Positions 37,625-47,623 of a stretch of DNA of 64,000 nucleotides are shown in pieces; within the stretch, counting starts at the first letter, position 1, and the number at the start of each line of letters is the position of its first letter. The translations under genes were made by a program, and so were the position numbers. The DNA is from Marinobacter sp. ATCH36. Its GTDB lineage: Bacteria; Pseudomonadota; Gammaproteobacteria; Pseudomonadales; Oleiphilaceae. A model generated the notes under the pieces. It saw only the letters and a list, made by a program, of their open reading frames with translations, had not been told where the DNA came from and did not search any database. The stretch is from the NCBI RefSeq assembly GCF_023555055.1, contig NZ_JAMJPL010000001.1, forward strand, positions 62,001-126,000, read 5' to 3'.

Positions 37625-38668
37625 TTACTGGCCCGACTTCAGCATTTCCCAGTATTTGGTGTACACCTGCATGGCGTCGTCACCCACGTCTTCCTGGAAT
37701 TCGGCGTTGGTGAGATCTGCCGGCGCCGGGTAGCTGGTGCGGTCGTTGGCCACTTCGTCACTCAACAATTCGCGGGCGGCAAGATTGGGCGTGGCATAGC
37801 CGATTTCCTCGCTGATCAGCGCCGAGATTTCCGGTTGCATCACGAAGCTGATGAACTGGTGGGCGGCGTCCGGATTGCCGGCATTCTTGGGAATCACAAA
37901 GCTGTCCAGCCAGACAATGATGCCCTCTTCCGGGTAAACGTATTCCAGAGACGCCATGTCTTCCTTGCCCATCACCGCTTCACCATTCCAGATCATGCCG
38001 ATGTCGGTTTCACCTTCCAGGTAAGGCATACGCGGTGCGTCCGAGTTGAAAGTGCGCACCGAAGGCATCAGCTCCGTCAGCTTTTCATAGGCCTCCTCGA
38101 TCTCATCCGGGTCAGTGGTGTTACCGGAGTAACCCAGCACCCTGAGGCCGATATGGAACACTTCGCGCATGTCGTTGGTCAGCATAACGCGACCTTGGTA
38201 TTCCTCGTCCCAGAGATCCTCCCAGGCTGTTACCTCGTCACCGTCAACGTCGCTGGCATCATAGGCCAGGCCAGTCGTGCCCCAGAGGTAGGGAATGCTG
38301 TATTCGTTATCCGGATCAATATCCAGATTGATCAGTTCCGGATCCAGCTTTTCAAAACCTTCGATCTGGCTATGATCGATTTTCTCCAGCAGTCCCTCCT
38401 GGCGCATCTTGCTCACGTAATAGGTCGAGGGCAGCGCCAGGTCGTAATCCCCGCTTTCGTCCAGCAGTTTCAGCCGCGCGTACATGGCCTCGTTACTGTC
38501 GTAGGTGGTGTAGACCACCTGGATGCCGGTTTCTTCCTCGAAGCGGTCGAGGACTTCCTGGGGCATGTATTCGGACCAGTTGTACAGGTTCAGTACTTGG
38601 GGTTCTTCCTGAGAACTGCATCCGGTCAGGGTTGCAGCCACCAGGCCAGCCAGCGCCAGTTTTTTCAT
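37625..38668 (-). CDS. potD: Spermidine/putrescine-binding lipoprotein
   Basis: Polyamine-binding protein of 347 residues with a lipobox (ATLTGCSS) instead of a free periplasmic form. It tracks E. coli PotD closely: LYNWSEYMPQEVLDRFEEET, YDSNEAMYARLKLL, DLALPSTYYVSKMRQEGLL, SIPYLWGTTGLAYD, VLGYSGNTTDPDEIEEAY and GMIWNGEAVMG, including the acidic and aromatic residues of the polyamine pocket. AAGGAG precedes ATG 38668, which overlaps the potC stop (ATGA). Last gene of the pot operon. Confidence 0.94.
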   Translation of the reverse strand: MKKLALAGLVAATLTGCSSQEEPQVLNLYNWSEYMPQEVLDRFEEETGIQVVYTTYDSNEAMYARLKLLDESGDYDLALPSTYYVSKMRQEGLLEKIDHSQIEGFEKLDPELINLDIDPDNEYSIPYLWGTTGLAYDASDVDGDEVTAWEDLWDEEYQGRVMLTNDMREVFHIGLRVLGYSGNTTDPDEIEEAYEKLTELMPSVRTFNSDAPRMPYLEGETDIGMIWNGEAVMGKEDMASLEYVYPEEGIIVWLDSFVIPKNAGNPDAAHQFISFVMQPEISALISEEIGYATPNLAARELLSDEVANDRTSYPAPADLTNAEFQEDVGDDAMQVYTKYWEMLKSGQ

Positions 38669-39435
38669 CGTTTGCTCCTTGTCAGTATCCATTGGGACAG
38701 CATCAACATCGTCAGGGAAAACACCAGTAAAAGAGTGCCCAGGGCATTCACTTCGGGTTTCAGGCCCACACGCACCATCGAGTAGATGCGCAACGGCAGG
38801 ATTTCATAGCTGGGGCCGCTTACGAATGTGCTCACCACCACATCATCCAGTGACAGGGTAAAGCCCAGCAGCCACCCTGCCAGAAGAGCCGGCATGATGA
38901 CCGGGATAAGCACTGTCCGGGTCATGGTGAAATCATTGGCTCCCAGATCCCGCGCGGCTTCAGGCAGGCTTTCATCAAACCCGCTCAGCCTGGCCATCAC
39001 CGTTATCACCACGAATGGCAGGCAAAAGGTCACATGGGCCAGAAGCAGGGATATGAACCCGAGCTGAATCCCCACCAGCAGAAACAGCGCCAGCAGGGAA
39101 ATCGCCAATACGATTTCCGGCGACATCATCACCACAAACAGCATGCCCCTCAGCATTCGCTTGCCCCTGAACCGGTATCGGTGGAGAGCCAGAGCCGTCA
39201 GTGCCCCGATAATGGTAGAAACCGTTGCCGCCACCAGCGCAAGCCAGAGTGAATTCCACATGGCCTGCACCATGGCATGGTTATTGAACAGTGACTGATA
39301 CCATTCCAGGCTCAGCCCACCCCACCGATAGCCGGTACGGGAACTGTTGAAGGAGAAGACCACCAGCACCAGGATCGGCAGGTACAACAGGATGTAAACC
39401 AGAGTCAGATAAGTTTTCGGCAGCCAGCGGCTCAC
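38665..39435 (-). CDS. potC: Polyamine ABC transporter permease PotC
   Basis: Permease of 256 residues with six membrane segments. NSLWLALVAATVSTIIGALT and the EAA loop LPEAARDLGANDFTMTRTVL followed by LSLDDVVVSTFVSGP are PotC marks. Start is GTG overlapping the potB stop (GTGA); the stop overlaps potD. Forms the channel with PotB. Confidence 0.93.
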   Translation of the reverse strand: MSRWLPKTYLTLVYILLYLPILVLVVFSFNSSRTGYRWGGLSLEWYQSLFNNHAMVQAMWNSLWLALVAATVSTIIGALTALALHRYRFRGKRMLRGMLFVVMMSPEIVLAISLLALFLLVGIQLGFISLLLAHVTFCLPFVVITVMARLSGFDESLPEAARDLGANDFTMTRTVLIPVIMPALLAGWLLGFTLSLDDVVVSTFVSGPSYEILPLRIYSMVRVGLKPEVNALGTLLLVFSLTMLMLSQWILTRSKR

Positions 39436-40292
39436 GTTTGCGCCTCCTCACCCAGCCGTCGCTGGCTAAGCCTGTGGGCAAACAGCAATACCGCCATGGC
39501 CAAAGTGAGCAGAACGCTGGCAGCGGCACCGAAAGGCCAGTTCCGGGCATCCAGGAACTGGTTCTTGATGACATTGCCCACCAACAGGTTGCGGGAGCCA
39601 CCCAGGATATCGGCCACGAAAAAAAGCCCCATGGCCGGCAGCAGAACCAGCATCACGCCCGCCAGCACGCCGGGCAGGGTCAATGGCACGGTGACGTGCA
39701 GGAATGTCGAAAGTTTACCGGCTCCCAGATCATGGGATGCCATCAGTAATTCCCGCTTAAGATCATCAAATACGGAGTACAGCGGCAGGATCATGAACGG
39801 CAGCAAGAGATACACCAGCCCGATAATCACAGCGCCTTCGGTGTAGAGCATTTTCAGGGGCTCATTAATGAGCCCGAGGCCCATCAGCGTGTTATTGGTC
39901 AGCCCGTTTGTGGCTAATAGCAGTTTGAGAGCATAGGTGCGCACCAGGGAGTTGGTCCAGAACGGCACGATCAGCAGGAAAATCAGCAGAGTCTGGCGTT
40001 GCTTGCCCAGCCCGGATAACGCCCAGGCAAAAGGATAGCCAATCAGTAGACAGAAAAAAGTGGTTACCCCCGCCATATAGAGGGAATTCAGGAAGACGTC
40101 CAGATACAGGGGGTCAAACAGTTGCCGGTAGCTGTCCAGGGTCAGTGGCAGCGAGAGGAAGCTGCCCGGGTCCCGGGTCATCACACTGGCACCCACCACC
40201 AACAGGTTTGGCGTCAATACCAGAAGCAGCAGCCAGCCCCAGACCAGCAACAGCACAGCGGTTTTGAAGGGCTGCTGAAACACTCTATGCAT
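39432..40292 (-). CDS. potB: Polyamine ABC transporter permease PotB
   Basis: Permease of 286 residues, six membrane segments, with [39 protein letters not shown] and the loop [20 protein letters not shown], and the typical [19 protein letters not shown] near the end. I place the start at ATG 40292 ([10 protein letters not shown]), overlapping the potA stop by eight bases; a longer frame upstream lies inside potA and is unlikely. Confidence 0.9.
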   Translation of the reverse strand: MHRVFQQPFKTAVLLLVWGWLLLLVLTPNLLVVGASVMTRDPGSFLSLPLTLDSYRQLFDPLYLDVFLNSLYMAGVTTFFCLLIGYPFAWALSGLGKQRQTLLIFLLIVPFWTNSLVRTYALKLLLATNGLTNNTLMGLGLINEPLKMLYTEGAVIIGLVYLLLPFMILPLYSVFDDLKRELLMASHDLGAGKLSTFLHVTVPLTLPGVLAGVMLVLLPAMGLFFVADILGGSRNLLVGNVIKNQFLDARNWPFGAAASVLLTLAMAVLLFAHRLSQRRLGEEAQT

Positions 40293-41412
40293 CCGTGGCC
40301 AGCCCTTCCGCCTCTTCATTAACTGGCTCCAGTTCCACTGGCAGCAACCACTCCCAACCATCCACCCAACTGACCCGCACTAGTTCGCCGAGTTTGTAAT
40401 CAAAGGTGGGATCGTCTTCATCGAAGAATTCACTGGCCAGCACCTCGGTGCCATCCTCAAGGTGAATTACCGAATCCAGCGTGCTGCCCTTGTAGTTTCG
40501 CTCAACAATCTTGCCGGCCAGACCCTGCTCATCCTCCGGTGCCAGTACGCGAATATCCTCCGGGCGCAGCAACACACTGACCTGCTCACCTTTGCGTACA
40601 TCAAAAGCCGGTTTCTGAAGGGTTCTCCGAAGGCCCAGAATGTCCACCGTGATGGCCTCATCTCCAACCGAGGCAAGGTAACCGGGAAACAGATTGGTCT
40701 CGCCCACGAAGCGCGCCGTGAAGAGGTTGGCGGGCCGCTCATAGATTTCCCGGGGCGTCCCCAGTTGCTGAACAGCGCCATCTTTGAGCACCACCACCCG
40801 GTCCGACATCGACAGGGCCTCTTCCTGGTCGTGAGTGACAAACACAAAGGTGATACCCAATTCCCGCTGCAGACGTTTCAGCTCTACCTGCATGGTGCGG
40901 CGCAGCTTGTAGTCAAGTGCAGAAAGGGGTTCGTCCAATAACAGGAGTTGTGGCCGCTTGACCACGGCACGGGCAATGGCCACACGCTGCTGCTGGCCGC
41001 CGGACAACTGGTGGGGCTTACGACGGGCAAAGTTCTGCAACTGTACCATCGCCAGTACGTCGTCCACCCGCTGGCGAATCTCGTCCTTGGGCCGCCTCTC
41101 CATTTTCAGGCCATAGGCCACGTTGTCGTAAACCGACATGTGGGGAAACAGCGCATAGTTCTGGAACACAGTATTCAGCGGGCGGTGCTCGGGAACCGCG
41201 TGGGTAATATCGTGACCGGACAGGGTCACCGACCCGGTGTCCGGCTGCTCGAAACCCGCCACCAGCCGCAGAAGCGTGGTTTTACCGCAGCCGGATGGGC
41301 CCAGCAATGTGATGAACTCGCCGTCCAGAATATTCAGGTCCAGCGAATCCAACACGGTTTTGCCGTCGAACGCCTTGGAGACGTTCTTCAATGATAGCAG
41401 GGTCTCTTTCAT
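40285..41412 (-). CDS. potA: Polyamine ABC transporter ATPase PotA
   Basis: ATPase of 375 residues. Walker [15 protein letters not shown]-loop [14 protein letters not shown], signature [15 protein letters not shown], Walker [13 protein letters not shown], switch [16 protein letters not shown]. The C-terminal third is the TOBE regulatory domain ([19 protein letters not shown]). The ATG overlaps the stop of an upstream TRAP binding-protein gene (ATGA), an unusual partner discussed separately. Confidence 0.94.
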   Translation of the reverse strand: MKETLLSLKNVSKAFDGKTVLDSLDLNILDGEFITLLGPSGCGKTTLLRLVAGFEQPDTGSVTLSGHDITHAVPEHRPLNTVFQNYALFPHMSVYDNVAYGLKMERRPKDEIRQRVDDVLAMVQLQNFARRKPHQLSGGQQQRVAIARAVVKRPQLLLLDEPLSALDYKLRRTMQVELKRLQRELGITFVFVTHDQEEALSMSDRVVVLKDGAVQQLGTPREIYERPANLFTARFVGETNLFPGYLASVGDEAITVDILGLRRTLQKPAFDVRKGEQVSVLLRPEDIRVLAPEDEQGLAGKIVERNYKGSTLDSVIHLEDGTEVLASEFFDEDDPTFDYKLGELVRVSWVDGWEWLLPVELEPVNEEAEGLATDA

Positions 41413-42479
41413 TCACCCGAAACGCTGTTCAAATACGCCTTGTCGGAGATGTTGGTCCACTGGCGAACCTGCTTCAGGTAATCACGCTGGGAGGTGATGA
41501 TTTCGTTCGCCAGTTCGTCTTTCTCGGCTTCCTCGGCCAGCAACTTTTCCGTTGCCTCACGCAGGGCTTCAATGACTTCCGGCGGGAATGTCTTGTGGGT
41601 TACATCCGGATAGTCTTCCTTCATGCGGTCCCAGGCGATACCGCTTTCATGGGTGCTTTGCATATACATGTCATAGGCGGCGGTGCGCATGGAAACACGC
41701 AGAATTTCCTGCAGATCGGCCGGCAGCTTGTCCCAGGTTTTCTGGTTGATCAGGAACTGTACTTCCGCACCCGGCTCCTGCCAGCCCGAGTAGTAGTATT
41801 TTGCAATCTGGTGGAAGCCCATATTGAAGTCAAGTGCCGGCCCTACCCATTCCAGAGCGTCAATGGTGCCCCGCTCCAGCGCACTGTAAAGTTCACCGGG
41901 CGGAATATTGGTAACCGCTACACCTAGCTCGGACATGACTTCACCAGCAAAACCGGGGGTGCGCATTTTCAGTCCGTCCAGATCTTCCACGCTTTCAATT
42001 TCCTCGCGGAACCAGCCACCCATCTGGTTACCGGTATTGCCTCCGGGGAACGAGAGAAGGCCGTGGGGACGGTAAACCTTTTGCATCAATTCCATGCCAT
42101 CGCCGTAGTAGAACCAGGCGTACTGCTCGGGCGCGATCATCCCGAAAGGCACGGTGGTGAAGTACATGGCGTTGGGAATTGAGCCTTTGTAGTAATAGGA
42201 CGCGGTGTGACCCATGTCGTACTGGCCCGCTTTCACCATGTCGAAGATACCGAAAGGTGCCTTGTGCTTGTTGGAGGAATCAATGCGGAATTGCAGCCGG
42301 CCATCGGACATTTTCTCTGCCATGGCTGCCATGTTGCGGGGTGTTTCACCCAGGATCGGGGAGTTGGGTCCCCAGGTTTCCGCCAGGCGGATAGTGTAGG
42401 TTTCCTGAGCAGCCAGCGAGGAACTCGCAAGGGCAAGTACCAGGGCAAACGCAGTTCTGAATGGTTTTTTTAGTGTCAT
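41409..42479 (-). CDS. Orphan TRAP-type (DctP) binding protein, TakP-like
   Basis: Periplasmic binding protein of 356 residues with signal peptide ending LAAQ. It belongs to the DctP/TakP branch that binds 2-oxo acids or other carboxylates: [40 protein letters not shown] and [18 protein letters not shown], including the arginine and tryptophan that normally hold a carboxylate. No DctQ or DctM gene is adjacent. Instead its stop overlaps potA, making it the first gene of a polyamine ABC operon. It may use membrane subunits encoded elsewhere, or act as a sensor; neither is shown. Confidence 0.88.
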   Translation of the reverse strand: MTLKKPFRTAFALVLALASSSLAAQETYTIRLAETWGPNSPILGETPRNMAAMAEKMSDGRLQFRIDSSNKHKAPFGIFDMVKAGQYDMGHTASYYYKGSIPNAMYFTTVPFGMIAPEQYAWFYYGDGMELMQKVYRPHGLLSFPGGNTGNQMGGWFREEIESVEDLDGLKMRTPGFAGEVMSELGVAVTNIPPGELYSALERGTIDALEWVGPALDFNMGFHQIAKYYYSGWQEPGAEVQFLINQKTWDKLPADLQEILRVSMRTAAYDMYMQSTHESGIAWDRMKEDYPDVTHKTFPPEVIEALREATEKLLAEEAEKDELANEIITSQRDYLKQVRQWTNISDKAYLNSVSGE

Positions 42480-42582
42480 GGCTAGTTCATCTTCCGTTTT
42501 TGTTGTGGTCGATCAGATCGACTTCATCATAGCCTGCTGACGGGCTGGCGCCAAACGCAGCCTGTCAGCAACAATGTGAGGC

Positions 42583-44259
42583 CTATACCTTGAACTGCCC
42601 TACCAGGTCCCGCAGGCTCTCACCCAGCCGCGCCAGTTCATGGCTGGCTTCGTTGGTCTGTGTGACACCGGTGTCGCTGCGCTGTGCCGCATCAACAATA
42701 CGCACCACGTTCTGGTTAATTTCCTCGGCCACCTGGCTTTGCTGCTCTGCGGCGGTGGCAATCTGGGTGACCTGATCGTGAATGTGGCCTACTGACTTTT
42801 CAATCGTGCGCAGGGCATCAGTGGCATGGTTGATACGCTCAACCGTTTCGGTGGAGCGTGTGCGGGAGGCGTCCATCCGTTCTACGGCCGCGCGGGACTC
42901 AGTCACAAAACCATCAATCATACCGCGAATCTGGTCTGCCGATTCCGCACTGCGCTTGGCCAGTTGACGCACTTCGTCTGCTACAACCGAGAAACCTCGG
43001 CCATGCTCGCCGGCACGAGCAGCTTCGATGGCGGCGTTCAGGGCCAGTAGATTAGTCTGGTCCGTGACCGCGTGAATCACGTCCAGCACCTGGGTGATTT
43101 CATCGGTTTTCTCGGCCAGATTACTGATACGGGTGGAACTTGCGTCGATTTCTTCCGACAGCTGATTGACCGAGGACTGCGCATTGGCAATCGTTTCGCC
43201 ACCATCCCGTGCCAGCTTGTCAGCATCGGAAGCCGCGCTTTCCACTTCGTTGGCATTGCCGGAGATCTGCTGAATAGTAGCCGCCATTTCGTTGATTGCC
43301 GACGCAATCTGGTCTGTCTCCGAGCCTTGTTCCTGCACCGATGCACGGGTTTCAGTGGCGACACGGCTGAGCTCTTCAGCCGCAGAGGCGACCTGATCGG
43401 TCGTGGCCCCGACTTCCCGAATGGTGTCCTGAATTTTCACTACGAAGGCATTGAATCGACGGCCCAGTTCCGCCAGTTCGTCGTTACCCTCATCCGGCAG
43501 GCGATGGCGGAGGTCACCCTCACCCTCGGCAATGTCTTTCATCATGGCAATGACTTTGTTCAGAGGGTTGGTAACCGTGCGCCCGACAAAAACGCCGATA
43601 ATCAGCGCAATAATCACCACAACTGCAGAAACCAGAACAAAAAAGACCAGTGTCTGTGCAATCTCTTCTTCAATATCTGCCCGGGCTGCAGCGACCACTC
43701 GTTCAACATCGGTGACATAAACGCCGGCACCAATCATCCAGTCCCAGTCAGGAATGATGGTGGAATAGGACACTTTGGGCTCAACGTTTCCGGATTCGGG
43801 ATTTGGCCAGTCGTATCCGAAAAAGCCTCCTTCTTCGGCCGCGTCAAACAGCGAGCGCACCAGCTTCTGAACGTCCGGATTGGTCGTGGGCCCCTCTCGC
43901 GAGGGATCCGGTGCATAAGCCAGATTCTCCAGATCACGGGCATAGGCAAAAACATAGTTGCCACCCTCAAAGCTGATGGAACGCAGTCGATTCCTGGCCT
44001 CTTCACGGGCTTCGGCGGCCGAGAATTCCGGGTTATTCTTGGCTTCAAGAACCACGGAACGGGCCGTATCCACCAGGTTTTTCAACCCTTCTTTACGCGC
44101 CTCCAGCAAGCTTGCTTCCAGGCGTTCAAGCTCAGCCTCACCACCGCTTTTGATCTGGCCCACTGTAATCCAGGCGAGCGTGGCCGCCGTAACAACTACT
44201 GGTATAAGAACGCCCAGCAAAAGACGGGAGCGAATGCGTAGCCGGCTCAGAAAGGTCAT
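42583..44259 (-). CDS. Methyl-accepting chemotaxis protein with sCache_2 sensor
   Basis: Chemoreceptor of 558 residues. First membrane segment about 10-32 (LLLGVLIPVVVTAATLAWIT), periplasmic single-Cache domain about 38-188 (FEGGNYVFAYARDLENLAY, PKVSYSTIIPDWDWMIGAGV), second membrane segment about 190-212, HAMP, then the signalling coil with the conserved tip EAARAGEHGRGFSVVADEVR. sCache_2 sensors often detect small organic acids. No C-terminal CheR pentapeptide (ends LVGQFKV). Monocistronic; a sigma-28-like promoter lies upstream. Confidence 0.94.
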   Translation of the reverse strand: MTFLSRLRIRSRLLLGVLIPVVVTAATLAWITVGQIKSGGEAELERLEASLLEARKEGLKNLVDTARSVVLEAKNNPEFSAAEAREEARNRLRSISFEGGNYVFAYARDLENLAYAPDPSREGPTTNPDVQKLVRSLFDAAEEGGFFGYDWPNPESGNVEPKVSYSTIIPDWDWMIGAGVYVTDVERVVAAARADIEEEIAQTLVFFVLVSAVVVIIALIIGVFVGRTVTNPLNKVIAMMKDIAEGEGDLRHRLPDEGNDELAELGRRFNAFVVKIQDTIREVGATTDQVASAAEELSRVATETRASVQEQGSETDQIASAINEMAATIQQISGNANEVESAASDADKLARDGGETIANAQSSVNQLSEEIDASSTRISNLAEKTDEITQVLDVIHAVTDQTNLLALNAAIEAARAGEHGRGFSVVADEVRQLAKRSAESADQIRGMIDGFVTESRAAVERMDASRTRSTETVERINHATDALRTIEKSVGHIHDQVTQIATAAEQQSQVAEEINQNVVRIVDAAQRSDTGVTQTNEASHELARLGESLRDLVGQFKV

Positions 44260-44418
44260 TGGTTATTACTCCGTAAGATGTTGGATACTCGGCGCAATTA
44301 TCCACAATGGCGCGCCAGGGTGTGTTCCAGTTTGTAAAACGCACGTAAACAGGCAGACTGGATCCGTGTAGCCCCTAGCCGTAACTCCTTAACGCCCTGA
44401 TGTTTATTGGTGAAGGGG

Positions 44419-44445
44419 TTATCGGCTGAAAATTACAGTGCTTGA
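44419..44445 (-). promoter_or_regulatory. Sigma-28 (FliA)-like promoter for the chemoreceptor
   Basis: On the minus strand TCAAGCAC, 11 bases, then GCCGATAA. The -10 half is an exact match to the FliA consensus, the -35 half matches TAAAG in four of five. It lies about 160 bases before the chemoreceptor start, and chemoreceptor genes are usual FliA targets. Confidence 0.6.
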
Positions 44446-44524
44446 ACCGGGTTTAGACTAAAGATTCAGGACGTGACTACCGAATGACAAAACAAGCCCC
44501 TGAAACGCCGGCCCAGAGACGCAG

Positions 44525-45904
44525 ATGAAATACCTGTATCTGATCCGACACGCCAAATCCAGCTGGACCGACGACAGCCTTCGTGACCACCAGCGCCCTC
44601 TGAACAGCCGCGGCCAGAAACAGCTTGGCCCCATAAGCGGAGCTTTGCGGGCTGCAGGTGTTCTGGATGGCCCGATATTCTGCAGTAATGCGACCCGCGC
44701 GCAGCAAACCCTGGCCGGCCTGATACCGGACGATCTGCGCCAGAACACTCATACCGAGCCCGAGCTCTATACCTTCAACTACAAGGTGCTGATCGACTGG
44801 TTGCGCCAGAGGCGGGACGAGGACAGCATCACCCTGATTGGCCACAACCCTGCCTTGCAAGAACTGGCAGACTATCTTTTGAAACAGGCACCAGAAAGCT
44901 TTCCGACCTGCGCTTTCATGCAAATCTCGTTGCCCATAAAGCACTGGCACAAGCTCGCACCGGGAAAGGGTCAGCTGGAGCAATTCCTGACACCCAAAGA
45001 TGTCAGCTACGGGCATTTCAACCGCAAACGCAAAAAGGTCCCCGGCGACGCAGACGCTCCTTTGGCCCGATATATCCCCGAAGCACTCCAGCACCAGTAT
45101 CAGCGCATGCGGGATCTTGAAACCGGGGTGGTTCAGGGCTTTGACGACGAGTTCCTGCACCAGTATCGCATTGCCATCCGGCGCAGCCGCGCTATCGCGG
45201 AATCCGTCAGCGAGATCCGCGGTGACACTGAACTGCGCAAGCAGATAAAGCCGTTAAAAAAACATGCCCAGGCCACCAGCCAACTGCGCGACCTTCACGT
45301 TTTTCTTGCAGACCTGGAGCAGTGGCAGCTTGATGGGGGCACACACGCAGCACTGACCTGCTCTGGCGCGAGAAGCTATTTTGCCAACCAGGCAGACATT
45401 GAGCACCAGGCACTCGCCAGGCGAATAGCCAGCAAGAAATATCGAAAAGATATGGATGGCTGGCATCGGCTCATCACCTCTCGCCACTTTGAAAAAATAA
45501 CCCGGAGGCTGACGACGAAAGACATCCAGAAAGCACTGAGCAAGCGTATGACCCAGTACAGCAAGCAGACGCGTCAGTTAGGCAGTCAGGCGCCAGACGA
45601 AGACTATCATCGCCTGAGAAAACTGCTGAAACGCATACGTTACCTGGCCGAGCTGGACAAACCTGTATTCCGTGAAATGCTCAGACAGCTGAAATACCGT
45701 CAGCAACGATTCGGTGATTTTCAGGACCTGCACGTGCAGATCAGTCTGCTGACAGGTTTCCGCGACAGCATTGCCACTGAACCCGATATGCTGGAATCCG
45801 TTGCGGGGTTGAACAGCCTGATAGGACGCCTTGAGTCGGATAAATCCGGCGTACGAGATGACATCCTAAACCTTGGAGACATTGATGGACACCCTGTTCT
45901 ATGA
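44525..45904 (+). CDS. SixA-like histidine phosphatase fused to a CHAD domain
   Basis: Two-domain cytoplasmic protein of 459 residues. Residues 1-155 are a SixA-type phosphohistidine phosphatase: YLIRHAKSSWTD (RHG-type active histidine), FCSNATRAQQTLAGL and LIGHNPALQELAD with the second histidine. Residues about 185-445 are a CHAD domain, all helical with conserved basic positions: QYRIAIRRSRAIAES, HAQATSQLRDLHVFLADLEQ and LRKLLKRIRYLAEL. CHAD domains bind polyphosphate. The fusion suggests phosphatase activity brought to polyphosphate, or regulated by it; this is inference. Overlaps the next gene by 20 bases. Confidence 0.9.
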   Translation: MKYLYLIRHAKSSWTDDSLRDHQRPLNSRGQKQLGPISGALRAAGVLDGPIFCSNATRAQQTLAGLIPDDLRQNTHTEPELYTFNYKVLIDWLRQRRDEDSITLIGHNPALQELADYLLKQAPESFPTCAFMQISLPIKHWHKLAPGKGQLEQFLTPKDVSYGHFNRKRKKVPGDADAPLARYIPEALQHQYQRMRDLETGVVQGFDDEFLHQYRIAIRRSRAIAESVSEIRGDTELRKQIKPLKKHAQATSQLRDLHVFLADLEQWQLDGGTHAALTCSGARSYFANQADIEHQALARRIASKKYRKDMDGWHRLITSRHFEKITRRLTTKDIQKALSKRMTQYSKQTRQLGSQAPDEDYHRLRKLLKRIRYLAELDKPVFREMLRQLKYRQQRFGDFQDLHVQISLLTGFRDSIATEPDMLESVAGLNSLIGRLESDKSGVRDDILNLGDIDGHPVL

Positions 45905-46238
45905 CGGCCAATGTCCTTTGTGCGCAAAGGAAATCGCTACCCTCAGAAAACTTCAGCGGGGCGACCTGGTTTTTGCCGACATCCATGTTCAACAGAATCG
46001 CAAAGGCATGCTGCCGGATCGTGAAGCACTTCTGCGCCGGCTGCACCTGCTCACTGGAGAAGGTGACTGGGTAGTCGGCCTGCCCGCCAACGTGCGCGCC
46101 TGGTCCCACACCCGCTTCGGGTTTCTCTTCAAGCCACTGCTGTGGCCTGCCGTTTATCCCGTGGCATCTCGAATCTACGAGAACTGGGCTGACAAGCGTT
46201 ACGACAAGAAATATGCTTGCGGTACCTGTGAGGTTTAG
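45885..46238 (+). CDS. DCC-family thiol-disulfide oxidoreductase (DUF393)
   Basis: Protein of 117 residues starting MDTLFYDGQCPLCAKEIATL, the DUF393/DCC signature with a CxxC pair. PGDREALL-type segment (LPDREALLRRLHLL) and the cysteine-containing end KKYACGTCEV give a second CxxC. GGAG six bases before ATG 45885 supports this start. It overlaps the SixA-CHAD gene by 20 bases, so the two are cotranscribed. Members are thioredoxin-like but their substrates are unknown. Confidence 0.85.
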   Translation: MDTLFYDGQCPLCAKEIATLRKLQRGDLVFADIHVQQNRKGMLPDREALLRRLHLLTGEGDWVVGLPANVRAWSHTRFGFLFKPLLWPAVYPVASRIYENWADKRYDKKYACGTCEV

Positions 46239-46240
46239 TT

Positions 46241-47131
46241 TTAAGCCAGGCGGGGCCGGCCGGCCCAGGCCGACCAGGAATAAAGCCCCAGTGCCACCCA
46301 GATCATCGCAAAGCTCAACAGCTTTTCACCGCTCATAGGCTCGTCAAATACATACAGCGCGATAAAGAACTGGAGAGTGGGATTGATGTACATCAGAAAG
46401 CCCACGGTAGCCAGTCGCAACCGGCGGGCAGCGCCGGCAAAGAGCAGCAGCGGAATAGCCGTGACAATACCGCTGGAGACCAGTAGTAACGTGATGCTGT
46501 TGCTGTCGCTGAAATGGGCGTGGCCGGTGGAGCCCAGCCAGGCAAGAGCGAGCAATCCTACCGGCAGTAGCAGAAGGGTTTCCACGAAAAGGCCGGACAG
46601 GCCATCCAGTTCTACCTGTTTCCGCAGCAGGCCGTAAGTGCCGAAACTGAAAGCCAGCACCAGTGTTATCCAGGGCACCAGGCCCAGCAGGAACAGCTGA
46701 TACAGAATCGCAATGGTGGCCAATGCGACCGCCACAACCTGCATCCGGGAGATAGTCTCTTTAAGCACCAACATGCCCAAAGCGACGTTTACCAGAGGGG
46801 TCAGGAAATAACCCAGGCTGGCCTGAAGCACGTGGCGGGTTTCTACGGCATAGATATAGACGCCCCAGTTAATGGCAATGAATACCGCACAACCGAAGAC
46901 AAAGCCAAGCTTTCCAGGGCGAACCAGCGCCATTCTTACAGGCTGCCAGCGTTTAAGAAGAGTCACCACGATAGCCAGAAAAACGCAGGACCAGATAACC
47001 CGATGAATCAGCACTTCGTAAGAAGGCACTCCAGCGAACAGAGCGAAATACAACGGAAAACAGCCCCAGATGGTATAGGCTGACAGGCCGAATAAGACTC
47101 CTTTGGTCGCTTCTGGTGTAGCAGTTTTCAT
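46241..47131 (-). CDS. rarD: EamA-family permease RarD
   Basis: Ten-segment inner-membrane exporter-like protein of 296 residues. RarD features are GVLFGLSAYTIWGCFPLYFA at the N terminus, EVLIHRVIWSCVFLAI, INWGVYIYAVETRHVLQASL and GFLMYINPTLQFFIALYVF. Function in E. coli is poorly known; the name follows sequence family only. GAGGAAGC precedes the ATG. Ends two bases from the convergent DCC-family gene. Confidence 0.92.
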   Translation of the reverse strand: MKTATPEATKGVLFGLSAYTIWGCFPLYFALFAGVPSYEVLIHRVIWSCVFLAIVVTLLKRWQPVRMALVRPGKLGFVFGCAVFIAINWGVYIYAVETRHVLQASLGYFLTPLVNVALGMLVLKETISRMQVVAVALATIAILYQLFLLGLVPWITLVLAFSFGTYGLLRKQVELDGLSGLFVETLLLLPVGLLALAWLGSTGHAHFSDSNSITLLLVSSGIVTAIPLLLFAGAARRLRLATVGFLMYINPTLQFFIALYVFDEPMSGEKLLSFAMIWVALGLYSWSAWAGRPRLA

Positions 47132-47235
47132 AGCTTCCTCATTGTCTGATGCGACAATTTAACACACCACTGATGACGCCTGCCCAATCAATGCCTTACT
47201 CTCTGTGTAATTGTTCATTATGTTGAGGAGCCACC

Positions 47236-47616
47236 ATGAAAACTGCCCATGATCTAGTTGCCGAAGCCAAACAGGATATTCGCGAAGTGCCACTGGAGCA
47301 GGCGGATGATGCCATCAAGAAAGCCGATTTACTGCTTGATGTGCGCGACGCCGACGAATACCGGTCAGGCCATATTCCGGGGGCGGTGAACATTTCCCGG
47401 GGGCTTCTGGAGTTCAAATTTACCAACGATCCGGCATTCGAGAACCGCGATCTGAATATCGTTTGCTACTGCAAGACCTCAGGCCGCGCCGCTCTGAGCG
47501 CCCGGTCACTCAAGGAGATGGGTTACATGCACGTACAGTCTATCGCGGGTGGTTTTGATGCCTGGCAGGAAGCGGGCAAACCCATAGCCAAGCCGGAGTT
47601 ACCGTCGTTCGAGTAA
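47236..47616 (+). CDS. Rhodanese-like sulfurtransferase
   Basis: Single rhodanese domain of 126 residues, cytoplasmic. DADEYRSGHIPGAVNISRG is the CH2-like motif and the active-site loop is CKTSGRA with the catalytic cysteine. Closely follows the PspE/GlpE type in size. GAGGAG precedes the ATG. Seven bases before a TauE/SafE permease gene, a pairing often seen in sulfur-compound transport, so a role in sulfane handling is a fair guess. Confidence 0.92.
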   Translation: MKTAHDLVAEAKQDIREVPLEQADDAIKKADLLLDVRDADEYRSGHIPGAVNISRGLLEFKFTNDPAFENRDLNIVCYCKTSGRAALSARSLKEMGYMHVQSIAGGFDAWQEAGKPIAKPELPSFE

Positions 47617-47623
47617 CCTGCTT

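Noticed and set aside
40285-40361. Longer N terminus for PotB
   Set aside because: It would lie inside potA and begin with residues not like a permease; the ATG at 40292 gives the usual start.
46250-46268. GC palindrome near the end of rarD
   Set aside because: It lies within the coding end of rarD, has no T-run and follows from glycine/arginine/alanine codons.
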